In this document: positions 57,143-64,000 of the stretch, piece by piece
Layout of the letters: each line of letters starts with the position of its first letter
Numbering within the stretch: the first letter of the stretch is position 1
DNA from: Blastocystis sp. Blastoise
Lineage: Eukaryota; Sar; Bigyra; Opalinata; Blastocystidae
Direction: 5' to 3'
DNA: 64,000 bases
NCBI GenBank assembly: GCA_039096225.1
Contig: JBBPEB010000015.1
Location: 1,841,001 to 1,905,000 of the forward strand
Made by a program: the position numbers and the translations under genes
Notes under the pieces: generated by a model
Database searches by the model: none
What the model saw: only the letters and a program-made list of their open reading frames with translations
Told to the model about the DNA's origin: nothing

Positions 57143-60070
57143 ATGGCAGCAGTTCCAGAATTGAAGAATTCAGTTATTGATCTTAATATACTACGAGAGA
57201 ATGAAAAAACTGATTTTGAACACATCTTTTCTACTGTATCTTCCTATATTTCATTGATTTTCCTATCTACTGATATAGATTGGAGGTTCGAAGTGCTGCA
57301 TATTTGAATTCAATGTGTATCAATTTTTTAATAGAATTGTCGACCCCAAAAAGTTTTACCCTGTATTCTCGTGCTATCTTAGTATTTGATATATATACAC
57401 AAATTATAGGAAAATGGTTGTGGCGAAATTATGACGATTAATATGGCTGATATTGATACAACTGCAGAAAATGTATTGTTCTTCATACGTCCTGTGATCA
57501 AAAACACAAAACTTGTGTGCAACATTATTAAAAAACTGAATGAATCCAATAAAAATCAAAAATTTTTCCTATATTTCCTTCCTCAAAAAACATATGTTTG
57601 CAACCAAGTATATGATTTATAAATTATTTATGTAGATAATTATATATAATTAGATATTTAAAATTATTATTTAATGTAACTCTATATATTTAAATAATTA
57701 TATATAATTAAATATTTAAAATTATTATTTAATTTAACTCTATATATTTAAATAATTATATATAATTAGATATTTAAATAATGATTTAACTTAACTCTAT
57801 ATATTTAAATAAATAATTATATATAATTGGATATTTAAATAATTATTTAACTTAACTCTATATATTTAAATAAATAATTATATATATAACTCTCTAGATA
57901 TTAAAAAGTGAGAATGTGTATCAGTTATTAACTGTAGATGAATTAAAAATCGATTTATTACCGTTGGATGATGATATTGTTTCGATGGAATTTAATGACG
58001 CATTTAAAAATATTTATTATTATTTAAATATATATATATATATTGTTATTAATTAAATTATACTGTCAATTCTCATGAATATAATAAATATATATTCTTT
58101 TTATAGAAATATTTATTTGGATAATAATCCATTAGAATTAGAGCACATAGCACGTGCCTTATTGAAAATCCAATCATTATATGGAGTCATTCCTACTATT
58201 TCTAGTTTTGGCGGTAAATGTTCAACAATTACCAACATTATGCAACGTCTTAGAAACACAATTGTTGATGTATTTATATATTGTTTTGCTTTTTTTTTAA
58301 ATATTTTTGTCTAAATATTTTATTAATATATATTATATTATTCTATGTTATTCTATATTATTCTTTATTACTCTATATTATCTTTATTATACTATATTAT
58401 TCTTTATTATATAATATTTAGAGTGATCTTCCAGGTGAGATTGACCAATGTATACTTATCGATAGATCCATTGATTTCCCTTCTTCTCTTATTACTCCTC
58501 TTACTTATGAAGGACTTATTGATGATGTATATATATGACTATTTATATTATAATTATTATACTTATAATTATATTTATTATAATTATTAAATATATTATA
58601 TATATGTTTTTATATTCATCAATATTATTATCTTTAAATTAATAGACATTTGAAATTAAATCTTCACAAGTAACAGTTAAAAATAGTATTATTGGAAAGG
58701 TATATTATATGTATATTATTTAATAGTAATAATAATACTATATAGCCTGAAACTGCTGAGAATGATAGTACTACAATGATTTTAAATAATAATGATAATT
58801 TATTCGTAGATCTTCGAGATAATAATATTATTGTACTTCCTAAAGTATTAAAACAATTAACCATGGAAATTCAAGCTAAGATTAATAATAAACCTACAAA
58901 TACTGCTGATATTTCTGCTATTCAAGATTTTATTAAACAGTTACCTAAATATATACAATCTCAAGATAAATTACCCGTTTATTATGCTGTATATATGCTT
59001 TATTATTATTTTTATTATTCTAATTTTATATAATTATTTTTTTTCTTCTATAAATTAATATAATATATAATATATAAATTAATATAATATATAATATATA
59101 AATTAATATAATATATAATATATAAATTAATATAATATAAATAGATAATGGAGAATCTTCTTACTCTTATTAATAGCTATTCATTTAAACAAAATTGGCA
59201 AATGGAACGATCATGTTTAGAACAAGAAAATATATATGATTATATTATGGATAGAATAGCTTTACAAGTATAGATTTCTATTATTATTATTATTATATAT
59301 ATATTATTATTATATGTATATTATTTTCAATGAATTTATAATTTTATTATTATTGATTTATTTATAATTATTCATATAATAATATGAATTATATTTTTAT
59401 TTCTTTTTAGGATCCTCTAACTACAGTACTTCGTCTTTTATGTTTATATTCTCTTGTAAATGATGGTATTAAACAAAAATTATATGAACCTATTAAGAGA
59501 GAAATTATACAAACTTATGGATTTGAACAAATGTGTACTTTATATACGTTAGAAAATATGGGGTTCCTTAAAGTTAAAGAGGGTTCTTCTACGTGGGCAA
59601 CTTTAGCAGGAAAACTGAAATGTATACGAAATGATATTGATGGAAGTACTATGACCGATATGAATTATGTTACTTCTGGTTATGCTCCTCTCTCTTGCCG
59701 CCTTATTTCTGCAGCTATTTTTAATCCTAATATGATTAAACAAGATCTTCAAAAATATTTAACAAATCCATATATTGAAATTAAACAAGAAATAAAATCT
59801 AAGAAAAATGCTGAACGAAAGGTAGTATTATTAGTATTTGTTGGAGGTATCACGTATACAGAAATAGCTGCTCTTCGACAAATTAAAAAGATTGTATATA
59901 TATACTAATTTTATTATCTGTAATCATTATATAATATAAAAATAATATAATCAATAAATATTTATAAATACATGTATATATAGCCTAATAATAAAGTTGA
60001 TTTACTTATAATGACAACCAATATATTAAATGGAAAACGTGTTATTCAAAGTTGTCTTGAAAAAATATAA
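57143..60070 (+). CDS. VPS33: VPS33-like Sec1/Munc18 protein
   Basis: SM protein that templates SNARE assembly within HOPS/CORVET tethers at endosomes and vacuoles. About eleven exons join from MAAVPELKNSVIDLN. Blocks: IGGSKCCIFEF; FFIRPVIKNTKLVCNIIKKL; KFFLYFLPQKTYVCNQ; DLLPLDDDIVSMEF; LEHIARALLKIQSLYGVIPTI; GEIDQCILIDRSIDFPSSLITPLTYEGLIDD, the family VFLIDRDVD..TPL..Q.TYEGLID; TTVLRLLCLYSLVNDGIK; SGYAPLSCRLI; VLLVFVGGITYTEIAALRQI. SGYAPLS and FxGGxTxxEIxALR set it in the VPS33 branch rather than SEC1, SLY1 or VPS45. A vs B subfamily not decided. Introns include two tandem-repeat arrays. The length of about 600 residues is normal. Confidence 0.88.
57615..57890. repeat. About 62-bp tandem repeat in a VPS33 intron
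   Basis: Four to five copies of a unit containing AATTATATATAATTAGATATTT and TTAACTCTATATATTTAAAT, with small length changes. Confidence 0.85.
59050..59143. repeat. 24-bp tandem repeat in a VPS33 intron
   Basis: Four nearly perfect copies of ATAAATTAATATAATATATA-like units. Confidence 0.85.
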
Positions 60071-60716
60071 TTCTTATATTAATAATATTTTCATATTTCT
60101 ATATATATATATATTTGTTTTTCTTTACAACATTCCATTTAATCAATATTTATATTTTATACTATTTCTTTTATTTCTTTTTTCATTTTTTTCATTTTGA
60201 TTGTATACATTTAACCCAAATATTTATTTTGTTGATAACACTTAAATATTTACCAAAATATTATTATATCACCTCCTTCCCCCGCCTCAAAGAAAAAGAC
60301 TCAATGATTAAAACTCTAAAGAAAAATAACATAAAAATTAACAATACATATACAAAACAATACTTAACACAAAAGAAAATAATTATATAAGAATCAAAAG
60401 GATGGTGCAGATAATTCTAGGATAAAAATAATAAATAAATAACTGTTTAAATTGTGCACACAAAAGTAAATAATTCAAAAATAAAAAAAAAAACTAATAA
60501 GAATATTATGTTAATATTTTTAGATATATAAAACAAAATAAATGCAATATTAAAAAAAATAAATAAAATGAATAATGCAAAATAAGTACATACATATATA
60601 ATAAAAAAAATACTATTTATAAAACTATTAATAACAAAAAAAAAACAAATAGAATATATTAGAAAACAAAAATGAGAAAATAGTATAGTTATGTAATAAA
60701 CAAAGAAAACAAATAA
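60071..60716. other. Convergent intergenic spacer
   Basis: Holds the 3' flanks of the VPS33-like and flippase genes. T-rich then A-rich; a 91-codon plus-strand frame (60115-60390) is low-complexity and not supported. Confidence 0.5.
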
Positions 60717-63888
<3,172 letters not shown>

Positions 63889-64000
63889 CTAGAAGATAGA
63901 GAATATATATTTAGTATATAGTAGATAGATAAGATTAGTAGATATATTGTGTTTATTAGATACAGTATATATGAAAAATGAAATATATATATATATATAA

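Overview
The window is nuclear DNA from an intron-rich, extremely AT-rich eukaryote. TAA and TAG serve as stops, so the standard code fits. Poly-Asn tracts come from AAT/ATT microsatellites, and most introns begin GTATAT and end TATATAG, often with pure (AT)n or (AAT)n inside. The lineage is unresolved. A mitochondrial-type YebC/TACO1 protein, a glycosyltransferase family 5 glucan synthase, a GDP-hexose phosphorylase and apparent U12-type (AT-AC) introns argue for a protist or early-diverging fungus that keeps mitochondria and a minor spliceosome. I do not name a species.

Layout. 1-9 kb: the 3' part of a CCDC47-like ER protein gene (+), a coiled-coil membrane protein (-), an RBM39-like splicing factor (-), and two small Gly/Pro/His-rich proteins (-) that both end in Asp-Asp-Cys-Cys-x-Ile-Phe, a CaaX-like tail. 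10-21 kb: phosphoglucomutase PGM2 type (+), a ZNHIT3-like HIT zinc finger (-), UDP-glucose 6-dehydrogenase (+), ribosomal protein eL43 (-) and adenylosuccinate lyase (+). 21-33 kb: a charged protein (+), an SMP-30/gluconolactonase-like membrane protein (+), a large disordered protein (-) and an acidic protein (+). 33-48 kb: GDP-hexose phosphorylase GDPGP1/VTC2 type (-), a nucleotide-sugar transporter (+), a giant GH13-like/CBM/GT5/CBM alpha-glucan synthase (-) and a Rab GTPase (+). 49-64 kb: a secreted DUF2264 protein (+), an HSL-type esterase (-), YebC/TACO1 (-), FRA10AC1 (+), a VPS33-like SM protein (+) and the 3' part of a P4-ATPase flippase (-), cut by the window end.

Many genes handle sugar phosphates and nucleotide sugars: PGM2, UGDH, the SLC35-type transporter, the GT5 synthase and the GDP-hexose phosphorylase. 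Genes alternate strands with 0.2-1.7 kb spacers and show no operon logic, so this may be coincidence.

The most notable observations are two introns that read best as AT-AC (U12-type): one in adenylosuccinate lyase, fixed by protein conservation, and one near the 3' end of the esterase gene, with a full-consensus 5' site and branch site. Next are the tandem pair of prenylation-type Gly/Pro/His proteins, and a multidomain glucan synthase whose amylase-like half seems to lack catalytic residues. All exon joins were made by eye from reading frame, splice sites and remembered family motifs; no search was run.
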